This document shows, in pieces, positions 18,038 to 27,357 of a stretch of 64,000 nt of DNA; position 1 is the first letter of the stretch, and each line of letters opens with the position of its first letter. The DNA is from Candidatus Poribacteria bacterium (GTDB lineage Bacteria; Poribacteria; WGA-4E; WGA-3G), in assembly GCA_022824265.1 (NCBI GenBank), contig JAJEAG010000042.1, forward strand, positions 1 through 64,000, given 5' to 3'. The position numbers and the translations under genes are program-made. Under the pieces are notes generated by a model. It was not told where the DNA came from, made no database searches, and saw only the letters and a list, made by a program, of their open reading frames with translations.

Positions 18038-20638
18038 TTAGAAATTGTAACCAATTTTGGTGTACCAGAATGCACCACCAAATCCGTAAGGACTATATTC
18101 TCCAAATGGTCTACCGACGATTGAGCCTGTAAAGTTTTCAATATTCGGGTCTGACCATGTTACAGTATCAGGTTCAACGCTGAATATATTATTTACACCA
18201 ACTGTCACACCTATATTATCAGCAAATGCGTAGTTAAATTCCAAGTCAATCAAAAATACATCATCGTATATTTGCGCACCTACTGCTTCCTCATACCACG
18301 GACCGTAGTAATTAACACGTCCCAAAACACCTAAGTTTTCGGTGATATTTTGTGTTAACGTTACATTGCCGCGGTGTTTCGGCAGTCCTTCTTCCAAGAG
18401 ACGGACACGTAGGTCATCTAAGATGTCAGCATTGCGTTTCGTAACTTCAGTAGCGGTGTAATTATATGCAAGACTTACCGCGCCTTTAGCAACAGGTGCT
18501 GTAATAACGATGTCAATCCCTTGCGTACTCGTTTCGAATTCGTTTGTAAAGAATCTAAACTCCTGAAGATTACCAGCACTTGTAATGCCTTCATCAACGA
18601 GTTGTTGGATCTGTTCCTCAGTAATATCTTCACCGCGTTGGAAATCTTTTGTAGGTGCTAAACGATCTTCAACCTTGATATTGAAATAATCTATTGTAAC
18701 ACTAACAATATCGTCGCTAATAACAGTTCCTACAGAGATGTTTCTTGACTTTTCTGGTTCAAGTTGCTTTCCGCCTACTAATTCTGCAGCAGCATGCGTT
18801 GAAGGGATAGTTCCCTTATTGACTAACGTATTGTTTTCACCGAATTCCGTGGTGACGTTAAATGCATTTTGCTGTCCTGGAGTCGGTGCTCTGAACCCGG
18901 TACTATAACTACCACGTAGTCTCAGGTCTACCATAGGATCAATTGAGAGGAATTCCTTGACCGTGTCATCAAAAGCATAACTCGTTGCAACCTTGTAGTT
19001 GATAGTGCTACCAAAATCCTCAAAGTTTTCAGCTCGGATAGCGGCATTGATAACCCACGGGTCAATCGGTGTTAATTCAGTTTCCAAATATCCACCCACA
19101 TTAGAACGTGTCCAATCACCCTGTGCAATATCACTGAAACCGGGAAACCCGTTAGAACCTGAACTAAATCCTTGGCTTGCAAGTGGACCAATTTCCCAAG
19201 ACTCCTTTTGTCCTTGCACAATTTCAAATGTCTCTGTTCGGTATTCTGCCCCTGCAGCGAGGAACACCAGTTCGTGCAGTGGATAGGTTAAGTCAAGGTT
19301 TATATTCGTATCTGTTTGGATATAATCACCCGGATCAAAATCTGTAGGGGTATCTGGACCGAGTGAAGCGTTCACAGTGTTATTGATAAAGAAATCAGAA
19401 CTGTGTTGACCGTAGGACGCACTCAGATCCCAACCTAAATCCTCAGCGACTGATCCTTTCAACCCGATTACACCAGAAAGGTCTTGAGTATCAGCACCGA
19501 AGCGAGGTGTGAACCCGCCCGGAAAAAGTTCTTGGAATGTGAAAAGATCAGGATCGTCAATGACCTGTTTTAATGCCTCTGGGTCAGGAACGTTATCGGT
19601 AATTGTAACTACAGGCACTTCACCCTCTCCTGCTATGCGTCCCACAAGCAAAGTTTCTCCGCCATCATTACTAAATACTGCAGGTCGTGTGTTTGGATTT
19701 CGGAAATAGAACCCACCTTCTACCTGCTTCTGTGCGTAATTTGCATGACCGTAAACTTGAATGTTTTCAACGATATCAACACCATAGTTAGCAAAGAACT
19801 TGATATCATCTCTAATAATAGGGTGTCCCCACGGTTGAGCTGGATTTGCAACTTCGCTATTCCCCGCTCCTCTAAGTGCAGCAGCATCGTCTCGTTGGAC
19901 AGAACGATCAGTTTCATCAGTGTTACCGTATTCCAAACTAAGGTTTGCCCAAATGTCTTCTCTTCCTAATCCGATATTGCCAGCAACAGAATATGTAAGT
20001 CCATCACCAACTTGGTAAATACCTGGTTTAATTTCTAAAGATCCGCCTCTATGGCTGTCTTTCAATTGCAAATTCATCACACCAGCAATCGCATCAGAAC
20101 CGTATTGTGCAGAAGCACCATCTCGGAGTACTTCCATCTGTTTAATCGCAATGGAAGGTATTGGTGAGAGATCCGCACCTTGCGAACCATCGGATAATCC
20201 GTTGCCAAGCCAAGTAATTACAGATGCACGGTGACGACGTTTACCGTTGACAAGTAACAACGTATGATCTGGAGCTAAACCTCGTAGATTGGCAGGACGA
20301 ACAACAGTTGCAGCATCAGCAATAGGTTGAGCGTTCACATTGTAGGAAGGAACTAAATTTCTCAGCAGATCGGGTAAATCTGCGCCACCCTGTTTAACAA
20401 AATCATCGCTGAGCACAACATCAATTGGCACAGCGGATTCAAGAACAGAACGCGGTTTCGCTCGGGTTCCGACAATAACTAATCCCTCAAGTTCAACAAC
20501 TTCTTGATCAGACGCTTCTTGACTTGATTCAGTTTCATTACCATGGTTATCTGCAAATACAAGTGAAAGGATCATAAACGCTGCTAATGCTATGAAAGAT
20601 GTGAGTATAAGCAGCTTATTGTTAACTATGTCTTTCAT
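18038..20638 (-). CDS. TonB-dependent outer membrane receptor, copy 1
   Basis: An 866-residue receptor: signal peptide (ending SLVFAD), an acidic linker, a TonB-box-like stretch EGLVIVGTRAKPRS, a plug domain (PIDVVLSDDFVKQGGADLPD, RGLAPDHTLLLVNGKRRHR, VEVLRDG-like MEVLRDGASAQYGSDAIAG), then a 22-strand barrel ending in phenylalanine (IGYNF). It imports a large or scarce solute across the outer membrane. The ligand is unknown. Paralog of the gene directly upstream; both resemble the 'iron complex outer membrane recepter' branch with LAPDHTLVLVNGKRRH, often found with non-siderophore ligands. Confidence 0.93.
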   Translation of the reverse strand: MKDIVNNKLLILTSFIALAAFMILSLVFADNHGNETESSQEASDQEVVELEGLVIVGTRAKPRSVLESAVPIDVVLSDDFVKQGGADLPDLLRNLVPSYNVNAQPIADAATVVRPANLRGLAPDHTLLLVNGKRRHRASVITWLGNGLSDGSQGADLSPIPSIAIKQMEVLRDGASAQYGSDAIAGVMNLQLKDSHRGGSLEIKPGIYQVGDGLTYSVAGNIGLGREDIWANLSLEYGNTDETDRSVQRDDAAALRGAGNSEVANPAQPWGHPIIRDDIKFFANYGVDIVENIQVYGHANYAQKQVEGGFYFRNPNTRPAVFSNDGGETLLVGRIAGEGEVPVVTITDNVPDPEALKQVIDDPDLFTFQELFPGGFTPRFGADTQDLSGVIGLKGSVAEDLGWDLSASYGQHSSDFFINNTVNASLGPDTPTDFDPGDYIQTDTNINLDLTYPLHELVFLAAGAEYRTETFEIVQGQKESWEIGPLASQGFSSGSNGFPGFSDIAQGDWTRSNVGGYLETELTPIDPWVINAAIRAENFEDFGSTINYKVATSYAFDDTVKEFLSIDPMVDLRLRGSYSTGFRAPTPGQQNAFNVTTEFGENNTLVNKGTIPSTHAAAELVGGKQLEPEKSRNISVGTVISDDIVSVTIDYFNIKVEDRLAPTKDFQRGEDITEEQIQQLVDEGITSAGNLQEFRFFTNEFETSTQGIDIVITAPVAKGAVSLAYNYTATEVTKRNADILDDLRVRLLEEGLPKHRGNVTLTQNITENLGVLGRVNYYGPWYEEAVGAQIYDDVFLIDLEFNYAFADNIGVTVGVNNIFSVEPDTVTWSDPNIENFTGSIVGRPFGEYSPYGFGGAFWYTKIGYNF

Positions 20639-20693
20639 TTTATCCTCCCCTTATGTTAAAAAAATTCTCGTATTAACATCGGAAGAAATAAAT

Positions 20694-20745
20694 TAGGTAG
20701 ACGTGATTGTATACTTTTGTCAAGTAACTACAATCTGTCTACCTA
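20694..20745 (-). terminator. Stem-loop downstream of TonB receptor 2
   Basis: Nested inverted repeat: taggtagac (20694-20702) / gtctaccta (20737-20745) outside and gattgta / tacaatc inside. It lies between the two receptor genes, 17 bases after the stop of the upstream one, so the receptors are probably separate transcription units or attenuated between them. Confidence 0.65.
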
Positions 20746-20761
20746 TGTTTATGTATCAATC

Positions 20762-23482
20762 TTAAAAACTATAACCGACTTTTGCATACCAAAATGCACC
20801 ATCAAATCCGAAGGGACTGAATTGACCATATTTATTCCCAACAGAATCGGCACCATTCGGATTTTCATCGGGATAGGTATCAAGGATATTTCTTCCACCG
20901 AGCGTGAGTGCCAATCCGGAGTCCACGGTGTAAGTGGTTTCCAAGTCGACAGTAAACTTTCCAGTGTATTCTCCAGTGCCTTCTACATCTGGATTCTGTA
21001 AGTAATCTTCAGAATCGAACCAACCGCTGAAATAATTGGCACGTCCGATTACTCCCCATGCGTCCGTTATGGATTGAGCGACAGTCAGACTGGCGCGGTG
21101 TTTGGGTAAATTCTCTTGCAGTTCCCTTCTTCGATGTGCGTCCAGAGTGGCACCATCCCAACCATCATAATCAGGATCATCAAAATCATCAGTTAATTCG
21201 ATGAGTTCTCCGTCGACTACGATATGGGTAACATCAGTTGATGTCCAGTTATACACGGCAACGAGCGTCCCATTCGGTATTGGTACTGTGGTGACAAAGT
21301 CAATACCTTGGGTTTTGGTATTGAAGTCATTGATAAAGAACTGGAATGTTTCCAGATTCGCTGCACTGGTTACACCTTCCTCGATGAGCTGCGCCTTCTG
21401 CGTGTCGGTCAATGTAAAGTGTTGTGACACCGATAACCGGTTTTTCAACCGAATATCAAAAATATCAGCGGTGAAGTTTACCCCCAGAATATCGACGGTA
21501 AACCCAGCAGTGAGGTTATTTGATTTTTCCGGGTCAAGCGAGTTATCTTCCTCGCCTGTCACAACACCAACAGCAGCGTTGGTGGAAGGAATTGTTCCTT
21601 TATTAACGAGATCCCCCTTCGCAAAATCGTATTCAGTGGTAATATTGAACGTGTTTTGCTGTCCGGGTGTCGGTGCGCGGAACCCGCTACTATAACTTCC
21701 CCGCAACCGCATCGTTTCCGTAACCTTGTAGTTTGCAGCGGCTTTGTAGTTCAGGGTGCCACCGAAAATCTCAAATTGTTCACCGCGCACAGCCAGCGCA
21801 AGCAGGAGCGGATCAATCGGTCTGATTTCAGTTTCCAGATAGGCAGCAACGTTGTAACGGTGCCACTTGCCTGCTGCAACTGGACTAAATCCTGAAAATC
21901 CGTTGGAGGCAGCCGTGAAGCCTTGTGCTGCGAGAGGACCAATCTGATGCGACTCGCGTTCGCCCTCTATGATTTCAAATCCTTCGTCCCGATATTCCAA
22001 ACCAGAAGCGAGGAACACCGTGTCACTGAGCGGATAGGTTACATCAAAGTTGAGGTTATAATCCGTCTGGATATAGTCGCCTGGATCAAAATGGGTCGGT
22101 GTATCCGGACCGAGCGAAGCATTAACGGTATTGAAGATAAAGAAATCGGCATGGTTGCGTCCAAAAGAGCCGCTCAGATCCCACGTTAAGTCCTGACCCA
22201 AGGTGTCTCCGAGCGCGGTGCCTTTAACGCCAATGACGACAGAACTATCCCACATGAATGCACCAAATCTGGGTGTGAACCCGCCTGGGAACATCTCTTG
22301 AAAATTGAATAGATTCGGGTCATTCTTAACGGCTTGCAACTTTTCGGGATCCGGAACGTGATCAATTATCGGGATATCGTCAGCATCGTGAGGCGAGAGT
22401 TCGGTAAACTCCTCCCCAGCAGCTTCCGCTGCTTCCTTTCGGGCTTCCCAATCTGCCATTTCCGCTGTCAAACCTCGCAAATCCCCGACGAGCAACGTAT
22501 CATCCCGCCCGGTTGGGCTAAACACGCCATTGCGAGTGTTCGGATTTCGGAAATAGAATCCACCTTCAACCCGCTTGCGGGCGTAGTTGGCATGCCCATA
22601 GAAATCGATGGTATCCGTGAGGGTAGCACCGTAGTTGGCAAACAATTTGACATCACCCTCTATAATCGGCTGTCCCCAAATTTGCGCGGGGTCTTTCACA
22701 CTGAAATTGCCTGCGTTAATCAAGTTTATCGCATCAGTGCGTTGCACAGAACGGATGGTCGGATCTGCGCCACCGTATTCAACACTGAGGCTACTCCACG
22801 CGTCTGGATTTCCTAAACCGATGTTGCCAGCGAGCACAAATTGCCTGCCGTCGCCGTGTTGGTAGATACCGGGTTTAAATTCAATACTTCCACCTTCAAA
22901 ATTGTCTTTCAATTGGAAGTTCATCACGCCTGCAATCGCATCGGACCCGTATTGTGCCGAGGCACCGTCGCGTAGCACCTCAACCTGTTGCAGGGCAATC
23001 GCCGGAATAGGCGACAAGTCAGGTCCCTGTGAACCATCAGACAAACCGTTCCCGAGCCAGTGAATCACTGCAGCACGGTGGCGCCGCTTACTATTGACGA
23101 GCACCAGTGTATGGTCTGGGGCAAGTCCCCGTAAATTCGCCGGACGGACAACTGTTGATGCATCACTAATCGGCTGTGTATTGACGTTATAAGATGGAAC
23201 TAAAGTTCTCAGCAGATCCGGCAGATCCGCGCCACCCTGTTTTTCAAAATCCTTACTCGAAACTATATCAATAGGTACCGCAGATTCAAGGACCGAACGC
23301 GGTTTTGCCCTACTACCAATGACAACGACACTCTCGAGCTCGGTTACACCCTCTTCAGAGCTTGCCTCGGTTTCTCCTGCGTTTTCTTCCTGCGCTACTA
23401 CTGTCGGCAAAAATACCATAGAAACAGCAAAAGCGATACATATCGCAAGCAGAACAGTCTGAAAAATATATGTGACTTTCAT
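20762..23482 (-). CDS. TonB-dependent outer membrane receptor, copy 2
   Basis: A 906-residue paralog of copy 1 with the same order: signal peptide (ending PTVVAQE), ESVVVIGSRAKPRSVLESAV, plug with RGLAPDHTLVLVNSKRRHR and VEVLRDGASAQYGSDAIAG, barrel ending VGYSF. It is 40 residues longer, mostly through an acidic loop around residues 345-370 and another near 755-785, positions expected for extracellular loops that contact ligand. GC content by eye is a little higher than in copy 1. A palindromic operator-like site lies 57 bases before the start. Confidence 0.93.
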   Translation of the reverse strand: MKVTYIFQTVLLAICIAFAVSMVFLPTVVAQEENAGETEASSEEGVTELESVVVIGSRAKPRSVLESAVPIDIVSSKDFEKQGGADLPDLLRTLVPSYNVNTQPISDASTVVRPANLRGLAPDHTLVLVNSKRRHRAAVIHWLGNGLSDGSQGPDLSPIPAIALQQVEVLRDGASAQYGSDAIAGVMNFQLKDNFEGGSIEFKPGIYQHGDGRQFVLAGNIGLGNPDAWSSLSVEYGGADPTIRSVQRTDAINLINAGNFSVKDPAQIWGQPIIEGDVKLFANYGATLTDTIDFYGHANYARKRVEGGFYFRNPNTRNGVFSPTGRDDTLLVGDLRGLTAEMADWEARKEAAEAAGEEFTELSPHDADDIPIIDHVPDPEKLQAVKNDPNLFNFQEMFPGGFTPRFGAFMWDSSVVIGVKGTALGDTLGQDLTWDLSGSFGRNHADFFIFNTVNASLGPDTPTHFDPGDYIQTDYNLNFDVTYPLSDTVFLASGLEYRDEGFEIIEGERESHQIGPLAAQGFTAASNGFSGFSPVAAGKWHRYNVAAYLETEIRPIDPLLLALAVRGEQFEIFGGTLNYKAAANYKVTETMRLRGSYSSGFRAPTPGQQNTFNITTEYDFAKGDLVNKGTIPSTNAAVGVVTGEEDNSLDPEKSNNLTAGFTVDILGVNFTADIFDIRLKNRLSVSQHFTLTDTQKAQLIEEGVTSAANLETFQFFINDFNTKTQGIDFVTTVPIPNGTLVAVYNWTSTDVTHIVVDGELIELTDDFDDPDYDGWDGATLDAHRRRELQENLPKHRASLTVAQSITDAWGVIGRANYFSGWFDSEDYLQNPDVEGTGEYTGKFTVDLETTYTVDSGLALTLGGRNILDTYPDENPNGADSVGNKYGQFSPFGFDGAFWYAKVGYSF

Positions 23483-23538
23483 AAATAAGACTCCTTAGGT
23501 TTCTTGAATAACTGTTCCCCGTATGTGGAAAACATAGT

Positions 23539-23561
23539 AAATTTAGGAAATTCCTAAATTT
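23539..23561. promoter_or_regulatory. Palindromic operator-like site upstream of TonB receptor 2
   Basis: AAATTTAGGAA / TTCCTAAATTT, an 11-bp perfect inverted repeat around one base, in the gap between the minus-strand receptor and the plus-strand ZIP-like gene. Size and position suit a dimeric repressor (a metal-responsive regulator is one possibility), but the AT-rich sequence does not identify one. Confidence 0.5.
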
Positions 23562-23709
23562 TATTCCAATTAGACATAAAAAGACATAACAAGTTTAATT
23601 CAAAATACTAAACCTTGCAAATACCAAATATGAATTTGGCAAAGAAAGTTAGGAAAAGTATAACATAGTTACACTTGAAAACAAAATATTTTTTTGATAT
23701 ATTTAAATT

Positions 23710-24459
23710 ATGCTCTTTATTTTTTTGGTGATTGCCACGATTACAGTGGTGTTTGGTGCAGCAATAGCAATACTTTATCGAGACAGACAAACTGAGTTTC
23801 GTATTATATTCGGTTTTACTGCTGGGGCAGTTCTCGGTTTTGTGTTGATGTTGATGGTCCATCTTTTCACTGAGGTCGGTTATCTCACAATTATCGTGAT
23901 GTGGGGAGGATTCCTGTTTATATGGTTATTGGAGCAATTTACACATCAGTTGCGCGCGCGTTTTAGCAATAATGCAGAAGAGAAAAGGAGTTCTATTTGG
24001 GGAGTTACCATATCTATAATTGGGTTGTCAATCCACTCAGTTATGGATGGAGTCAATCTAAGTATTGCAGCAGAAAAGCAGACTGTTGGTATTGCCCTTG
24101 CAGTTAGCGTGATCCTACATCGATTACCGGTAGCAACCGTGATAACCACAGCATTACGTAGAGATTACGGATTGGCAAAGACAATGTTGTGGCTTACACC
24201 GCTAATAATTACACCGTTTGTTGGAGCATTCATAGGAGAACGTCTAATCCATAGTGTCTTTAAGGATTTAGCAGATTATTTATTTCCTTTTGCTTTAGGC
24301 ACTTTGTTACACGTTGTTATGGATGGATTGAAAGGTGACTGCGTTCCATCGGAAGATAAAATGAGTAATACTACCAAGATAGCATTTGTTGTGGGAGTTA
24401 TGTTAACGCTATGTGTAATGTATTTTATTCCTGAGTTAGGACATGAGCATGCACACTGA
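23710..24459 (+). CDS. ZIP-like divalent metal transporter, divergent
   Basis: A 249-residue membrane protein with about eight hydrophobic helices. The helix-4 motif SIHSVMDGVNLSIA and helix-5 motif VILHRLPVATVI match the ZIP metal-site pattern HSxx(E/D)G and HRxP, giving H109, D113 and H137. The usual Glu after the helix-5 Pro is missing, replaced by V/A. LLHVVMDGL (H201) and a C-terminal GHEHAH offer more possible ligands. It could move Zn, Fe or Mn, or be a divergent relative with another role. No clear ribosome binding site. It overlaps the next gene, so the two are coupled. Confidence 0.75.
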   Translation: MLFIFLVIATITVVFGAAIAILYRDRQTEFRIIFGFTAGAVLGFVLMLMVHLFTEVGYLTIIVMWGGFLFIWLLEQFTHQLRARFSNNAEEKRSSIWGVTISIIGLSIHSVMDGVNLSIAAEKQTVGIALAVSVILHRLPVATVITTALRRDYGLAKTMLWLTPLIITPFVGAFIGERLIHSVFKDLADYLFPFALGTLLHVVMDGLKGDCVPSEDKMSNTTKIAFVVGVMLTLCVMYFIPELGHEHAH

Positions 24460-26968
24460 TATTGCATCAATTCAACTTGGGACAAAGGTATATATACTTA
24501 TTTTCACTGTATTTTGGATATTAATATCAGTAATACAAGCGAATGCAGCAGATATACCAATAGTTGTATCAGGTGAATCCAGAGCAACCTTACAAATCGG
24601 AGCAAATGCATCAGTCCAAGAAAAGTTTGCTGCATCCGAAATTCAAACCTTTATTGACAAATTCACAGGTGTACAACTTGCACTTCACACCAACCAACAA
24701 CCTACCACAACACAGACAGTTCTTGTCTTAGGAACACTCAATTCAAACCCAACAATACGTTCCCTTCAAACGAAAGTAGAAATAGAATTACCTAATGCCT
24801 TAGGCGATGAAGGATATGAAATTAAATCCGCTGATCTTGGCACCGAAATCGTAATCGTGATAGCAGCGCGCACACCCCGCGGTGTGATATATGGTGCTTA
24901 CGGTTTTATAGAGGCATGTATCACTGCATTGACGGGACTCAAACCTGTTCATCCAGAGATAGTCGTAGAGCCAACCAAAACACTGCGTGTGCCATTTATT
25001 GACGAAACATCCCGTCCTTTTTACCCAATAAGAGCCGTTTTAGAAATAGATGACCCAGATTGGCTCGCACGGCAACGAGTGAATATGAGTGGTGGGGAAG
25101 GTGTTTGGACAGGAACTGGAATAGAGGACGGATTCGGTACTGCTTTCAAATATGTTGACACGCCAACTTTTTCTGCACTTCAAGATGAACCACGTTCACA
25201 ACGATTGCAACGGATAGAGACTCTCCAAAATCGCTTCACTGCACTCAACAACCGAGGTATTGACGCTTATCTATTTATGTATCTGACTGGTGAACCGACT
25301 GAAGCATTGATTAAAGCACGTCCTGACCTATTGGGACCAGAGGTGCTATACGGGGCATCAAGGAACGAGTTTTCTTATCGTCCATTTTGTTGGTCAAAAC
25401 CTGAATTTCATACACTTGCAAGGCAATTGACTCAGGAAATCGTAAAGACTTATCCCGCCCTTGCTGGATTCCATCTACGATCTTGGGGACATGAGACGCG
25501 GTCATGCAACTGTCCTGAATGCGGTGACCGATCACCACAAGGACAAGCGAAACTCTGGGAAGTATATTACACGGTTATTGAAGCAGCACGAGAAGTGCGT
25601 CCTGATTTTAAATTCTACATTTCTGGCTACAATAGAAGTTGGTTACAAGACCCAGATGGCACCCATGCACGTCAATTACCAAAAGGCACTATTTTTTCTC
25701 AAAAATGGGGTGCAGATGGGGAACCTGTTGTAGATCCAAATATACCGTTTGAACAAATAAACGCGCTCGGAGAGATGGGACACCGATTTATTGTGCTTTC
25801 ACATGATGTTGAAGAGGTAATGCCGTTTTGGATGCTTGAAAGTGATATGTTTGTCCAAGGTGTCCGAAAGCTCGCGAACTCACCTGAAGTGGTTGGATTG
25901 AGCGGATTTACTGTTCAGGGGGCAGCAGAAGGACTGGGATATCTCGACCGACTTGTGAGCGCACGTATTAATTGGGATGTCCAAATTGATTATATTCAGC
26001 TGTTACACAATGAGCTAACAACTCGCTATGGTAACAAACAAGCAGCAGAATTGATTCTGAGTGCTCTACGCGTGAATGGATGGACTTTGGCAAGTTATTT
26101 TTCTGATTATGCAAGTTCCATCTCCATTGGTGGCAGCTACGGCACGGGTTCTGCTGGTTTAGCTACACGGTTTTGGAACCTTATCGGTAGCAGAGCAGTT
26201 GAAAATACACTTGCAATTCCAGAATTGAAAATTGCCCAGACTGCTGTCAGTCGTTTCACTGCCCTGTTGTCACCCCAACAACGCGCTGCGAATGAAATGT
26301 GGCAAGCACAGGAACTCGCTGAACCCGTTGACCTTGAAGCATCACAGGATTTGAGCGATGCTGTACACCTGATGAATCTGTGGGTCCTACTTTTTCAGAG
26401 TCGTGAAAAACTCGTTGAAGCCATTGCTCTTGGCTATGAAGTCGGCACCAGCAGTGCTATCAACGCTAAACTTGCAAGTGCAACAGAGTTCTCAAAAGCG
26501 ATGCAGCCTATAATAAAACAGTTTGAGGAATTTGGTCCGCTTTTCGGCTATTCACATCAGACAAATGAGGTGGAACTGACGAATACTTTACAAGCAGAGG
26601 CAGCATGGTTATCCAAGTACGACTATCGTTTGCTGCAAAAACATGACGAAAGTTTTACACCCGATGAGACTGAATTCCGCATCAGAGAAGTCCATAATTA
26701 TCCTAATCCATTGAAACGGAAAACGACTTTTACCTATCTATTGACACTTGATGCAGATGAGGTAAATATAACGATTTATACCTCTTCAGGACGACGGATT
26801 CAAACGTTGAAAGGTATTTCAGCAAAAGAAGGCTATAATGAGGTGATGTGGAATGCACAAGATGCTGAAGGCTTACCGCTCGCGAACGGGGTTTACTTTT
26901 ACAGAATCCGTGCTATTCTGGGTGACAAAAAGATTGAAAGTATCCATCGTTTGGCTGTGATAAGGTAA
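24449..26968 (+). CDS. Secreted glycoside-hydrolase-like protein with C-terminal sorting-type domain
   Basis: 839 residues from the ATG at 24449, chosen because AGGA sits 7 bases before it; the ATG at 24443 is also open. Signal peptide ends near NAADIP. Residues about 35-150 resemble the alpha/beta N-terminal domain found before GH20 and GH67 barrels (AASEIQTFIDKFTGVQL, ARTPRGVIYGAYGFIE). A barrel-like region follows with HLRSWGHETRSCNCPECG, whose cysteines could bind a metal. The last 90 residues (VHNYPNPLKRKTTFTY to the end) are a FlgD-like/type-9-style C-terminal domain, more divergent than in the other exported proteins here. Substrate not assigned. Confidence 0.75.
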   Translation: MHTDIASIQLGTKVYILIFTVFWILISVIQANAADIPIVVSGESRATLQIGANASVQEKFAASEIQTFIDKFTGVQLALHTNQQPTTTQTVLVLGTLNSNPTIRSLQTKVEIELPNALGDEGYEIKSADLGTEIVIVIAARTPRGVIYGAYGFIEACITALTGLKPVHPEIVVEPTKTLRVPFIDETSRPFYPIRAVLEIDDPDWLARQRVNMSGGEGVWTGTGIEDGFGTAFKYVDTPTFSALQDEPRSQRLQRIETLQNRFTALNNRGIDAYLFMYLTGEPTEALIKARPDLLGPEVLYGASRNEFSYRPFCWSKPEFHTLARQLTQEIVKTYPALAGFHLRSWGHETRSCNCPECGDRSPQGQAKLWEVYYTVIEAAREVRPDFKFYISGYNRSWLQDPDGTHARQLPKGTIFSQKWGADGEPVVDPNIPFEQINALGEMGHRFIVLSHDVEEVMPFWMLESDMFVQGVRKLANSPEVVGLSGFTVQGAAEGLGYLDRLVSARINWDVQIDYIQLLHNELTTRYGNKQAAELILSALRVNGWTLASYFSDYASSISIGGSYGTGSAGLATRFWNLIGSRAVENTLAIPELKIAQTAVSRFTALLSPQQRAANEMWQAQELAEPVDLEASQDLSDAVHLMNLWVLLFQSREKLVEAIALGYEVGTSSAINAKLASATEFSKAMQPIIKQFEEFGPLFGYSHQTNEVELTNTLQAEAAWLSKYDYRLLQKHDESFTPDETEFRIREVHNYPNPLKRKTTFTYLLTLDADEVNITIYTSSGRRIQTLKGISAKEGYNEVMWNAQDAEGLPLANGVYFYRIRAILGDKKIESIHRLAVIR

Positions 26969-27357
26969 TACTTTCCACCATCTATAAAAGATAATAAAAT
27001 TAACGTGAATTCGGAATAGTTAACTTTTGGAAGCGGCTGAATCCACATCAAAAAATCCGTTGCATTTGCTTTGGTAGAATATTCAGAATTTTCAGAGTCA
27101 TTCTTGACTAAATAAGTCATAATAGCCCTATAAATATATACAGAGTATAGGTTCGTAGCACGATATAAAATCGCGCTATTTTCCCGTTGACTCTGAAAAC
27201 TCTGAATCTTTAGATCGTAAGTAATGTAAAAATTATCCCATTTTCCAGCGTGATTATACCACCACTTTTGGTATTGAATCAAAAAAGGAATACCGTTGGA
27301 AATGGATTTGTTTTTTATTATTCAAGGTTCTCCTTCAGTCACACAATTTGTACCGAC
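26969..27357. repeat. Intergenic region holding dispersed repeat, copy A (27001-27231)
   Basis: A stretch of about 230 bp matches, in reverse orientation and at roughly 80 percent identity by eye, the sequence at 48571-48803. Inside are inverted segments attcagaattttcagagtca and gactctgaaaactctgaatc about 110 bp apart, so the copy can fold on itself. A minus-strand frame of 127 codons is open through it, but only because the repeat is open; it is not counted as a gene. The remaining bases between the convergent genes show nothing recognisable. Confidence 0.7.

Noticed and set aside
26899-27282. Minus-strand ORF of 127 codons, similar to an ORF at 48536-48814
   Set aside because: The similarity is that of the non-coding repeat; it partly overlaps the end of the gene at 24449-26968, and the copies differ by indels that change the frame.
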